This document shows positions 7,320 to 14,951 of a DNA stretch of 64,000 bases, in pieces; within the stretch, counting starts at the first letter, position 1, and every line of letters starts with the position of its first letter. A program made the position numbers and the translations under genes. Source of the DNA: an uncultured Bacteroidales bacterium (GTDB lineage Bacteria; Bacteroidota; Bacteroidia; Bacteroidales; Bacteroidaceae); assembly GCA_902786925.1 (NCBI GenBank), contig CADAEK010000001.1, positions 62,001 through 126,000 of the forward strand, read 5' to 3'. The notes under the pieces were generated by a model that saw only the letters and a program-made list of their open reading frames with translations, was not told where the DNA came from and did no database searches.

Positions 7320-10304
7320 ATGAAAAAAGCATTTCTTTTATTATCCTGGATTCTGACCTGTTCTGTACAGGCACAACAATTAGCATTCCCCGGAGCCGAA
7401 GGATATGGTGCCTACGCATCAGGCGGACGCGGCTGCACGGTGGTGCACGTAACCAACCTGAATGCTGCGGGCGCAGGCTCTCTGGCCAATGCCGTGAGCC
7501 AGCCTAACCGCTTTGTAGTATTTGACGTGGGCGGTGTCATCGACATCACGGGCAAGAGCATCACCATTGCCAGCAACATCACCATTGCGGGACAGACTGC
7601 ACCCGGAGAGGGAATCACCATTTACGGCGGGCGCGTCATCGCCTCTAAGGCCAAGAACGTCATTATGCGATATATCCGCATGAGAGGCGGCAAGAGCGTG
7701 AACAGCAGCAAGTGTACACTCACACTGGACGAATGCGAGAACTTTATCATGGACCACTGTTCTGTGTCGTGGGGACCGTGGGACAATGTGCACATCAAAG
7801 ATGCTAACAACATCACGTGGCAGTACTGCATCAACGCAGAGGGCATCGAGCCTCAACGCTTTGGCTCTATTACTGACGGAACAAGAAACTGGACGGTTCA
7901 TCACTGCCTGTGGGCTGACAACAAGAGCCGCAACCCCAAGATGAAGTGCTACATGCAGTATTACAACAATGTGGTGTACAATTACGGCATGGGCATTATC
8001 GGCGGACATTCGGCTGCAGACAACTATCAGGACGTGATGAACAATTACTTCATCGCTGGTCCGAACGGTTCAGCCAAGTATTTTGACGACTGGACTGCTA
8101 CCGACCATTTATATAGCTCGGGCAACTACTTCGACGGCAACTGCGACGGTGTGCTGAATGGCACACTCATCGCCGACCACAACAGCGCCACAGCAATGTC
8201 GAAGCCTAACTTCAACACAACGCACCCCATGAATGTGGAAACGGCGAAGCAGGCTTATCAGACGATTGTGGATCATGTGGGCGCCTCACGCGTGAGAGAT
8301 ATGCACGACAAGCGCATTCTGGAACAGCTGACCTCGCTGGGCAAAAAGGGTAGTTTCATCACCAACGAGGATGAACTGGGCGGTATCGGAACTGTTGCCA
8401 ACGGACCGAAACCCGCAGATGCCGATAATGACGGAATGGCGGATGATTGGGAGAAGGAGAATGGGTTGAATCCTGCAGTAAACGATGCAAATGCCTACAC
8501 ACTGGGAGGAGGATACACGAACATTGAGCACTATGTGAACAGCCTGGCGCAGAAGAGCAGCTACCTGATGTATCCGACCCATCCGGAGGTGAAGCTGCTA
8601 AACGCCACAACAGCAGAACTGAAGTGGGTGAACAACGAGACTGAGAATGCGGAGGCGATTGTGGTGGAGCTGTCAGAGGACGGCAAAACGTTTACTGAGA
8701 TTCAACGCTTGGCAGGCAACGCAGAGAAGACGCAGGTGGAAGGACTGATGGCCGACAAGATATATCATTTCCGGATGAAGGTCATCGGACAAGACGGGAT
8801 AGAATCGCTCTACTCGGCTACCGTATCGGTAAACGACGAATATATGCGTCCCGGAGGAGGAACCCGAGCAGGAAGCAACCCTTTCGTGCCCACAGAAGGA
8901 AAGCTGTACCGCATCATCTGTTATGCAACAGCGCCCTACAACTCGGGCACTACGCTGCAGGGCACTCCGAAGTATCTCACGTTCAACGCTAACGGAACTC
9001 TCGGTTCTACTGAAAATTACCTGTGGAATGACCCTGATTTGCTTTGGGTCATCACCCCCACAACAGGAGGCTTTAACATCCGAAACTATGGGAACAAGAA
9101 ATATATCGCTGACCGCAACGCAAGCATCAGCAACACAGACCGCATCGGAATGTCCAGCAACCCGACGGTGCTGAGCATTAACTATACAGGCGACCAGCAG
9201 CCTTCCCAGTCGGGACTGTACAGCGCGGTGTCGATGTACCGAATCAACAGCGCCGCAGCCAGCAATCAGCAGATTCGCGCACGCGGATTCGCAGATGACT
9301 GGTTTTGGGGCTCTGGCACTTTTGACCGCGCAGATATGGTGTTCACCTTTGTGGAAATTGACGCCTCGCTGGTGACAGTCTTCCTGACAAAGTTCAACGC
9401 GACCTTAGAGAATGCCTTGAAGTTGGCGAGGGAGGCCCAAACGGACGTGACACTGGGCTACCCCTCTGAAGCAGTTGACCAGCTGATGGACGTAATTAAC
9501 GATGCGAACGCTTTCGCAGAGCACATCACAGGAGAAACCGGCCAAGAGGAAGTTGATGCGCAGGTGACTGCTCTCACCAACGCAATGACAGCATTCAAGA
9601 ATACAAAAATCTACACGTTTGAAGGCTTTTCCACAGATTTGGCCTACAACATCTACAGTTACGGCACTCACCCGGGAGCTCGCGACGCAAATGCGACAAC
9701 ATCCACTCAACGGCGCTATCTCTATGCGGTGAACAAGAACAGCGGAGAAAACGATGATTTGGTGTACCGCATCGGGCTGTCGGACAACAGCATCAACAGC
9801 GGAGAGGTTGATGCCTACAGAAGGGACCCTGCTGCCTTATGGGCTTTTGAGTCGGCTGGGAACGGGTATGTGCGAGTTCGCAATCTGTCAGACGGGCAAT
9901 ATCTGCAAATAGAGAACCAGCTCTCGGTGCAACCTGTCGCAATATACCCCTACTACGCGAAGCAAGACAACGGGAAGATGGCTTTCTATCTGGACGCTAC
10001 AGAGGAAGGCAAACGTCTTTTCAATGTGGGAGCTGCTGACGCAGACGGCAAAGGTGGACCTTTGGAGTTCTTTGCCAGTCATGCAGACAGAACCCGCTTG
10101 CGCTGGGTGATTGAGGAAACGGATGTGGAAGCGAATTTCCCTTCTACCGCTATCTCGCCCATCAATGGTTCACGACCTTTGCCCACTCGCTTTTTTACGT
10201 TGCAAGGCATCGAGATGAACCAACGCCCAACAAATGGGATTTACATGGAGCAGACTACAGGAGCCGACGGGAACATCAACACAAAGAAAATCTTAACAAA
10301 GTAA
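7320..10304 (+). CDS. Secreted multidomain PL1-type pectate lyase
   Basis: Predicted to cleave polygalacturonan by beta-elimination outside the cytoplasm. The 994-residue product has a signal peptide (MKKAFLLLSWILTCSVQAQ) and then the family start AFPGAEGYGAYASGGRG. A right-handed beta-helix covers about residues 20-340, with GEGITIYGGRV, MRYIRMRGGK, MDHCSVSWG and HHCLWADNKSRNPK. A Thr/Asp-rich linker (PADADNDGMADDWE, which resembles a calcium-binding repeat) leads to a fibronectin type III-like domain (about 425-505). Two beta-rich modules and a short helical FIVAR-like segment (about 680-750) follow. The last 45 residues (FFTLQGIEMNQRPTNGIY) resemble a Bacteroidales C-terminal sorting or anchoring tail. 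A TlpA-like lipoprotein gene follows on the same strand. Confidence 0.88.
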   Translation: MKKAFLLLSWILTCSVQAQQLAFPGAEGYGAYASGGRGCTVVHVTNLNAAGAGSLANAVSQPNRFVVFDVGGVIDITGKSITIASNITIAGQTAPGEGITIYGGRVIASKAKNVIMRYIRMRGGKSVNSSKCTLTLDECENFIMDHCSVSWGPWDNVHIKDANNITWQYCINAEGIEPQRFGSITDGTRNWTVHHCLWADNKSRNPKMKCYMQYYNNVVYNYGMGIIGGHSAADNYQDVMNNYFIAGPNGSAKYFDDWTATDHLYSSGNYFDGNCDGVLNGTLIADHNSATAMSKPNFNTTHPMNVETAKQAYQTIVDHVGASRVRDMHDKRILEQLTSLGKKGSFITNEDELGGIGTVANGPKPADADNDGMADDWEKENGLNPAVNDANAYTLGGGYTNIEHYVNSLAQKSSYLMYPTHPEVKLLNATTAELKWVNNETENAEAIVVELSEDGKTFTEIQRLAGNAEKTQVEGLMADKIYHFRMKVIGQDGIESLYSATVSVNDEYMRPGGGTRAGSNPFVPTEGKLYRIICYATAPYNSGTTLQGTPKYLTFNANGTLGSTENYLWNDPDLLWVITPTTGGFNIRNYGNKKYIADRNASISNTDRIGMSSNPTVLSINYTGDQQPSQSGLYSAVSMYRINSAAASNQQIRARGFADDWFWGSGTFDRADMVFTFVEIDASLVTVFLTKFNATLENALKLAREAQTDVTLGYPSEAVDQLMDVINDANAFAEHITGETGQEEVDAQVTALTNAMTAFKNTKIYTFEGFSTDLAYNIYSYGTHPGARDANATTSTQRRYLYAVNKNSGENDDLVYRIGLSDNSINSGEVDAYRRDPAALWAFESAGNGYVRVRNLSDGQYLQIENQLSVQPVAIYPYYAKQDNGKMAFYLDATEEGKRLFNVGAADADGKGGPLEFFASHADRTRLRWVIEETDVEANFPSTAISPINGSRPLPTRFFTLQGIEMNQRPTNGIYMEQTTGADGNINTKKILTK

Positions 10305-10337
10305 AATCTTAGACACGAAACATACATATATTGATTT

Positions 10338-11501
10338 ATGATGAAGAAACATTATACAGGAATGGCGCTGATGGCGCTGATGATGACTGCTTGCTCACAA
10401 GGTGACTATTTCCACGTGGAGGGCACTATCGAGGGGGCGAAGGATTCTATGTTGTATCTGGTGCAGAATGGGTTGGAGGGGGTTCAGCGACTGGACTCAG
10501 TAAAACTGAAAGAGGATGGGACTTTTGCCTTCAAGGCACAAGCCCCAGGGGAAGCGCCCGAATTCTATGCGCTAGTAGCTGGACACCATGTGGTGCACTT
10601 CGCGGTGGACAGCACAGAGACTATCACGGTGAAAGCTAAGTTGTCCTCTATGGAACGGGACTATTCAATCGAAGGCAACGAGAGTAATCTTAAGATTAAA
10701 GAAATCAGCAGATTGCAGCAGGATGTACAAGCACAGTTGATTGCGGTTGAGAAGAATCAAGACCTTTTGCCGGGCGATCAGCGAGACAGCCTGGAGAATA
10801 TCTTGAACGACTATAAGGAACGGATGAAACGTGATTACATTGTGGGAAATCCAATGTTGGAAGTTGCCTATTTCGCTGTGTGCCAAAGCATCACCGACTT
10901 GGGAGGCACGTTTCAGTTGTTCAACCCGTTGACGAATCGAGACGATGTGAGATGCTACGCAGCTGTGGCTACAGCATGGGACGGCGCATACCCGGATGCT
11001 CCCCGCACGAAGCAGCTTTGCAATATGGCGATTAAGGGAATGGACAATACAGCCACACCCCAACAGCAGACGTTGGAGGTGGACGAGGAGAAGGTTTCTG
11101 AAACGGGTATCATCGACATTGAGTTACCCGACATCAACGGAAACTTGCGCAGCATCAAGAAACTGAGGGGGAAGGTGGTGATGATAGACTTCACGATGTA
11201 TGGCGCGAAGGAGTCGGCAGAACGCACACGAATAATGCGCTCGCTTCATGAGAAGTATCACGAACAGGGTTTCGAAATCTACCAGATTTCGTTGGACGAA
11301 GATTTGCACTTCTGGAAATTCGCTTGTGAGAATCTGCCTTGGGTCTGTGTACACGAGACGAATGGAACAACAACCAACATCTATAACGTGAAGAATCTGC
11401 CTACATTCTTCCTGGTGAACAGAAATAACGAAATCGTTGTGCGCAGCGACTTTATGGAGGGAAGCCTCGAATCTAATCTTCTGAAACTTTTGGCTAATTG
11501 A
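10338..11501 (+). CDS. DUF4369/thioredoxin-fold lipoprotein lacking the CXXC motif
   Basis: A 387-residue envelope lipoprotein (lipobox around Cys19, MMTAC). Residues 24-110 match the DUF4369 domain usual at the N-terminus of Bacteroidales TlpA-like disulfide reductases. A helical linker follows, then a TlpA/AhpC-type thioredoxin fold from about residue 255 (ELPDINGNLRSIKKLRGKVV, cis-Pro loop LPTFFLV). At the active site, where the family has WCxxC, the protein reads YGAKES (residues 288-293), so both catalytic cysteines are gone and it cannot be a normal thiol reductase. It follows the pectate lyase gene by 33 bp and may be cotranscribed. Confidence 0.85.
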   Translation: MMKKHYTGMALMALMMTACSQGDYFHVEGTIEGAKDSMLYLVQNGLEGVQRLDSVKLKEDGTFAFKAQAPGEAPEFYALVAGHHVVHFAVDSTETITVKAKLSSMERDYSIEGNESNLKIKEISRLQQDVQAQLIAVEKNQDLLPGDQRDSLENILNDYKERMKRDYIVGNPMLEVAYFAVCQSITDLGGTFQLFNPLTNRDDVRCYAAVATAWDGAYPDAPRTKQLCNMAIKGMDNTATPQQQTLEVDEEKVSETGIIDIELPDINGNLRSIKKLRGKVVMIDFTMYGAKESAERTRIMRSLHEKYHEQGFEIYQISLDEDLHFWKFACENLPWVCVHETNGTTTNIYNVKNLPTFFLVNRNNEIVVRSDFMEGSLESNLLKLLAN

Positions 11502-11538
11502 CAATTAGTTTAACAAGGGGCTAGTTGCTATAAACGTT

Positions 11539-11622
11539 GAAAATTGACAATTGATTATTACCAAGCGGGATGCTGTCTATCAGCAGGCACCGCGTAAGCG
11601 TAATCATCAATTGTCAATTTTC
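11539..11622. repeat. Long inverted repeat between convergent genes (dispersed repeat, copy 4)
   Basis: Two 23-bp arms (11539-11561 and 11600-11622, starting GAAAATTGACAATTG) pair with one mismatch around a 38-bp centre. It lies between the 3' ends of the convergent lipoprotein and manC genes and may serve as a two-way terminator. The sequence just left of it (GCTATAAACGTTGA) resembles the end of the repeat family at 771-870 and 2084-2190. Confidence 0.7.
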
Positions 11623-11645
11623 TATTATCTATTCTTATAAGAATA

Positions 11646-12734
11646 TCACACGAACTCTTCTCCGAGGTTGAGCTGTGCGTCGTTGACAAACTTTCGGATA
11701 TTCTTCTGATCGCCTTTCTTACAAATGACAAGCACATTGCCCTCCTCAACCACAACGTAGTCTTCTAGTCCCTGAACCACTGCCACGTGACCATCTGGAA
11801 GCTTAATGATACAGTCTTTGCAATCATAAAGGAGAGATTTGGAATCGATTACCACATTGCCCCTATCCGACTGAGGCAAAGCATCGTGCACAGCAGCCCA
11901 AGTACCAAGGTCAGACCATCCGAAGTGACAAATCATCACATCTACATTGTCCACTTTCTCAAGCACGCTCTGTTCAAGACTCATGTTTGGGCACTTGGCA
12001 AAGAGCTCCAGCAGAAGGTCGGAAATGAATTCACCGCTACTATAGGCTTCTACGACTCTCTGTACAATGAGCGAAAACTCGGGGCTAACATCCTGCACGG
12101 CACCTAAAAATGCGTCAGCGCTCCACATGAAGATACCTGTATTCCAAAGGAACTCGCCACTCTCGAAGAATATTCTGGCAAAGTCATTGGCTGGCTTCTC
12201 TGTAAAACTCTGAACACGACACACATGCTCCACCCCTTCAACAGGATCGCCCATCTGAATGTAGCCATAGGAAACTTCGGGACGATTAGGCTTTGCGCCC
12301 ATTGTAAGAAGCACCGAATGTGTACCGATATAGTCGAGACCACTCAGCACATCAGCACGAAATGCATCATAGTCTGTGATGTTTTGGTCAGAAGGACTCA
12401 CGATGAGCCGGCCTTCAGGACAACGCCTCTTCACCTCGAGTGCCGCCCATGTGACTGCAGGAACTGTATTGCGCCGCATCGGCTCCATTAGCACGTTCTC
12501 ATATTTTATTCCTGGTATCTGCTCGACTACAAGCTGCCGATAGGCCTCATTCGTAACAACGATAATGTTGTCAGTATCTATGAAACTAGCAAAACGTTCA
12601 TAGGTCATTTGCAAAAGAGACTTTCCAATACCCAACACGTCAATAAACTGTTTGGGTTTCCGCTCACGACTCATGGGCCAAAGGCGTGTGCCTAGTCCAC
12701 CAGCCAATATCACACAATAATTTCTCTTATCCAT
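11646..12734 (-). CDS. manC: Mannose-1-phosphate guanylyltransferase
   Basis: Makes GDP-mannose from mannose-1-phosphate and GTP, for capsule, O-antigen or GDP-fucose synthesis. The 362-residue product starts with the nucleotidyltransferase signature LAGGLGTRLWPMSRERKPKQF. It contains FTEKPA and WNTGIFMWSAD, both typical of ManC. It ends after the transferase and its beta-helical tail and lacks the phosphomannose isomerase domain found in the longer bifunctional ManC/AlgA enzymes. The start at 12734 is backed by the conserved MDKRNYCVILAGG. Only a weak -7 box (TATATTCG at about 12773-12780) is visible upstream. Confidence 0.93.
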   Translation of the reverse strand: MDKRNYCVILAGGLGTRLWPMSRERKPKQFIDVLGIGKSLLQMTYERFASFIDTDNIIVVTNEAYRQLVVEQIPGIKYENVLMEPMRRNTVPAVTWAALEVKRRCPEGRLIVSPSDQNITDYDAFRADVLSGLDYIGTHSVLLTMGAKPNRPEVSYGYIQMGDPVEGVEHVCRVQSFTEKPANDFARIFFESGEFLWNTGIFMWSADAFLGAVQDVSPEFSLIVQRVVEAYSSGEFISDLLLELFAKCPNMSLEQSVLEKVDNVDVMICHFGWSDLGTWAAVHDALPQSDRGNVVIDSKSLLYDCKDCIIKLPDGHVAVVQGLEDYVVVEEGNVLVICKKGDQKNIRKFVNDAQLNLGEEFV

Positions 12735-12874
12735 GTCTTGGTATCAATTAGGTTAGTTGGTGTTTGTATTTGCGAATATAGGGATAAAAGCGACACCATC
12801 CAAATATTTTGTGAAAATAATGATATCCATCCGCAAAAAGACGTTGAATGAATGTGTTTCAAGAAAAAAAGTCG

Positions 12875-12882
12875 TACCTTTG
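12875..12882 (+). promoter_or_regulatory. -7 box of the ABC ATPase gene, very close to the start codon
   Basis: TACCTTTG ends only 8 bp before the ATG at 12891, so the transcript would have a leader of about five bases. There is no clear TTTG at the -33 position. Confidence 0.55.
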
Positions 12883-12890
12883 TCAGCATT

Positions 12891-13964
12891 ATGAGTATAT
12901 CAATCGAACTGAAAGACCTCACTACGGGGTATGTGACAAAAAAAGGCAAAAAAGCCATTGCTTCGGGACTGAATGCGACGTTGGAAAGTGGTGAGATGAC
13001 TTGTCTGCTGGGTCCTAACGGAGCGGGCAAGTCAACACTTCTGCGGACATTGGCTGCTTTCCAGCCTTCGCTAGGTGGAACGATTGAAGTGATGGGTCGA
13101 AAGCTTGAGGAATACACAAACAAGGAACTGGCCCAGGTGGTGAGCGTGGTGTTGACAGACAACTCCGACATCAAGAACATGAGAGCGGAGGAAGTGGTGG
13201 CTATGGGCCGAAGCCCCTATACGGGTTTCTGGGGAAAATTGAACGAGAAGGACAAAACGGTCATCAAGAAATGCCTGCATTGGGTGGGTATTGAGGATTT
13301 AGCAGACCGCAGGATGCAAACTCTCTCGGACGGTGAGCGACAGAAGGTGATGATTGCAAAGGCTGTTGCACAAGAGACACCAGTTATTTTACTGGACGAA
13401 CCCACGGCCTATCTGGACTACCCCAGCAAGATTGCCATGATGCTCCTGCTGCACCGATTGGCTAAAGCCCTGAAGAAAACAGTATTTATGAGCACACACG
13501 ACTTGGAGCATGCTCTGCAAGTGGCAGACCAAGTGTGGCTACTAGACAAAGAACAGGGACTCACGACGGGACTGCCCGAAGACTTGAGTCTGGACGGTAG
13601 CATTGAGCGCTACTTCAGCAGGGACGACATGATGTTTGACAGAGAATCGTGCACATTCTCCATCACGCATGAAACGGCCCGTGACCTCATTGTAGAAGGC
13701 AACCCCAACACACTGGCCTATAAACTATTTCAAAAGGCGCTTGTCCGCAACGGCATCCGCCCCGTCACAAAGCAGGATACCAGCGAGGCGAGCAAAGATG
13801 TATATGTGAAAGTTGACACAGACTACTTCCATCTATTGGAAAAAGGGGAAGAAAGTCTCTGCACAAAGAAAATGGGCCCTATTCTTCGGGCTATCGTACC
13901 CGCCATCACTAAACATCAAATTTCTGCTATCAGAGAGGCTGCGGACATGAACTCGTATGAATAA
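12891..13964 (+). CDS. FecE/BtuD-type ABC transporter ATP-binding protein with C-terminal extension
   Basis: ATPase subunit of the kind that drives import of iron-siderophore, haem or cobalamin. Over about residues 1-240 it has Walker A GPNGAGKSTLL, signature LSDGERQK, Walker B VILLDEPTAYLDYPS and the switch His in STHDLEHA. FecE-type subunits usually end near residue 255. Here about 100 further residues follow, with a helical, mixed-charge pattern that I do not recognise. No FecCD-like permease or periplasmic binding protein lies nearby. A CbiK-like gene follows after 18 bp, which hints at a tetrapyrrole or metal substrate. The start at 12891 is preferred over 12852, which lies upstream of the promoter. 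Confidence 0.87.
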   Translation: MSISIELKDLTTGYVTKKGKKAIASGLNATLESGEMTCLLGPNGAGKSTLLRTLAAFQPSLGGTIEVMGRKLEEYTNKELAQVVSVVLTDNSDIKNMRAEEVVAMGRSPYTGFWGKLNEKDKTVIKKCLHWVGIEDLADRRMQTLSDGERQKVMIAKAVAQETPVILLDEPTAYLDYPSKIAMMLLLHRLAKALKKTVFMSTHDLEHALQVADQVWLLDKEQGLTTGLPEDLSLDGSIERYFSRDDMMFDRESCTFSITHETARDLIVEGNPNTLAYKLFQKALVRNGIRPVTKQDTSEASKDVYVKVDTDYFHLLEKGEESLCTKKMGPILRAIVPAITKHQISAIREAADMNSYE

Positions 13965-13982
13965 TCGCTCTGTACTATATTT

Positions 13983-14885
13983 ATGAAAAGACTTCTCACG
14001 ATCATGCTCATCTTAGCGACAAATTGCTGTGTCGCACTTGCACAGGAAACGGAGATGGAGCAGAACTTATTTGAAACCATGCGTGAAGGCGACAAAGCGG
14101 CCATCATAGCGGTGCACCAAGGGGCAGGCGATGCTCAAAGCCGCTTAAGTATAGACCGCTTTAATGCACGTCTGCGCAAGGCATATCCCAATTACTCGTT
14201 TTATGAAGCATGGACTTCCAGACGATTCATCCAGCAGATGAGTGTCAATGGAGTCAGTTACGTCCCTACTCCCGATGAACTATTCAATCAACTACAAAAA
14301 GAAGGCTATACACATGTGCTCATTCAGTCGTCAAACATCGTAAACAGCGCAGACATGCAATTTTTGCGCCACATGGTGGAAGCTGCTCAACCGCATTTCA
14401 AGCACATGCGATTGGGCGAGCCTCTGCTGACTGACGAGCAGGACTACACAGAAGCAGCACAAGCAACAGCAGAAGCTTTTGGCAGCGAGAAAGAAGCCAA
14501 TGTGCTGATGTGCAGCAGCGAGGTCGGAACAGAGAATGCACAGTTTGCAATGCTAGATTACGCACTGAAGGATCATGACTTCAGAGGTTGGTATGTCGGG
14601 ACGACAGGAGGATATCCCTCACTGGAGAGCCTCATCCGACAACTGAAACATCAAAAAGTTAAAAAAGTGCACCTGATTCCATTTGTGTTTACTGCCAACG
14701 CACAAGCCACCAACGAGATGGCTCACGAATGGGCTCAGCACTTACAAAAGGCTGGTTACAAAGTAACTGCAGAAGTTCGCTGTCTTGCAGATGTAGATGC
14801 AATCATGGATATCTTTGAGCGTCACATTCGCCATGCGGAGAAGTTCAGAAGGTTGACAGCGAAGGAACTAAAACTGATTAGATGA
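13983..14885 (+). CDS. Exported CbiK-like (sirohydrochlorin chelatase family) protein without metal ligands
   Basis: A 300-residue protein with a signal peptide (residues 1-20) and the two-lobed fold of the anaerobic cobalt chelatase CbiK, so it should act in the periplasm. Matching stretches include FYEAWTSRRFIQQM, HVLIQSSNIVN, GGYPSLESLI and VHLIPFVFTANAQATNEMA. Compared with Salmonella CbiK (from memory), the two metal-binding histidines are replaced: the GHG motif reads CSS (177-179) and GDHAIND reads NAQATNE (Gln241). The acidic residue near 123-126 is also not conserved. It is therefore probably not an active cobaltochelatase, but it could bind a tetrapyrrole. It directly follows an importer-type ATPase gene. 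Confidence 0.8.
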   Translation: MKRLLTIMLILATNCCVALAQETEMEQNLFETMREGDKAAIIAVHQGAGDAQSRLSIDRFNARLRKAYPNYSFYEAWTSRRFIQQMSVNGVSYVPTPDELFNQLQKEGYTHVLIQSSNIVNSADMQFLRHMVEAAQPHFKHMRLGEPLLTDEQDYTEAAQATAEAFGSEKEANVLMCSSEVGTENAQFAMLDYALKDHDFRGWYVGTTGGYPSLESLIRQLKHQKVKKVHLIPFVFTANAQATNEMAHEWAQHLQKAGYKVTAEVRCLADVDAIMDIFERHIRHAEKFRRLTAKELKLIR

Positions 14886-14951
14886 AGTTAGCAGCACTAC
14901 TCAGCACTCCCATACATTTTTTCATTTCACAACCAACATTTTCATTCACCA

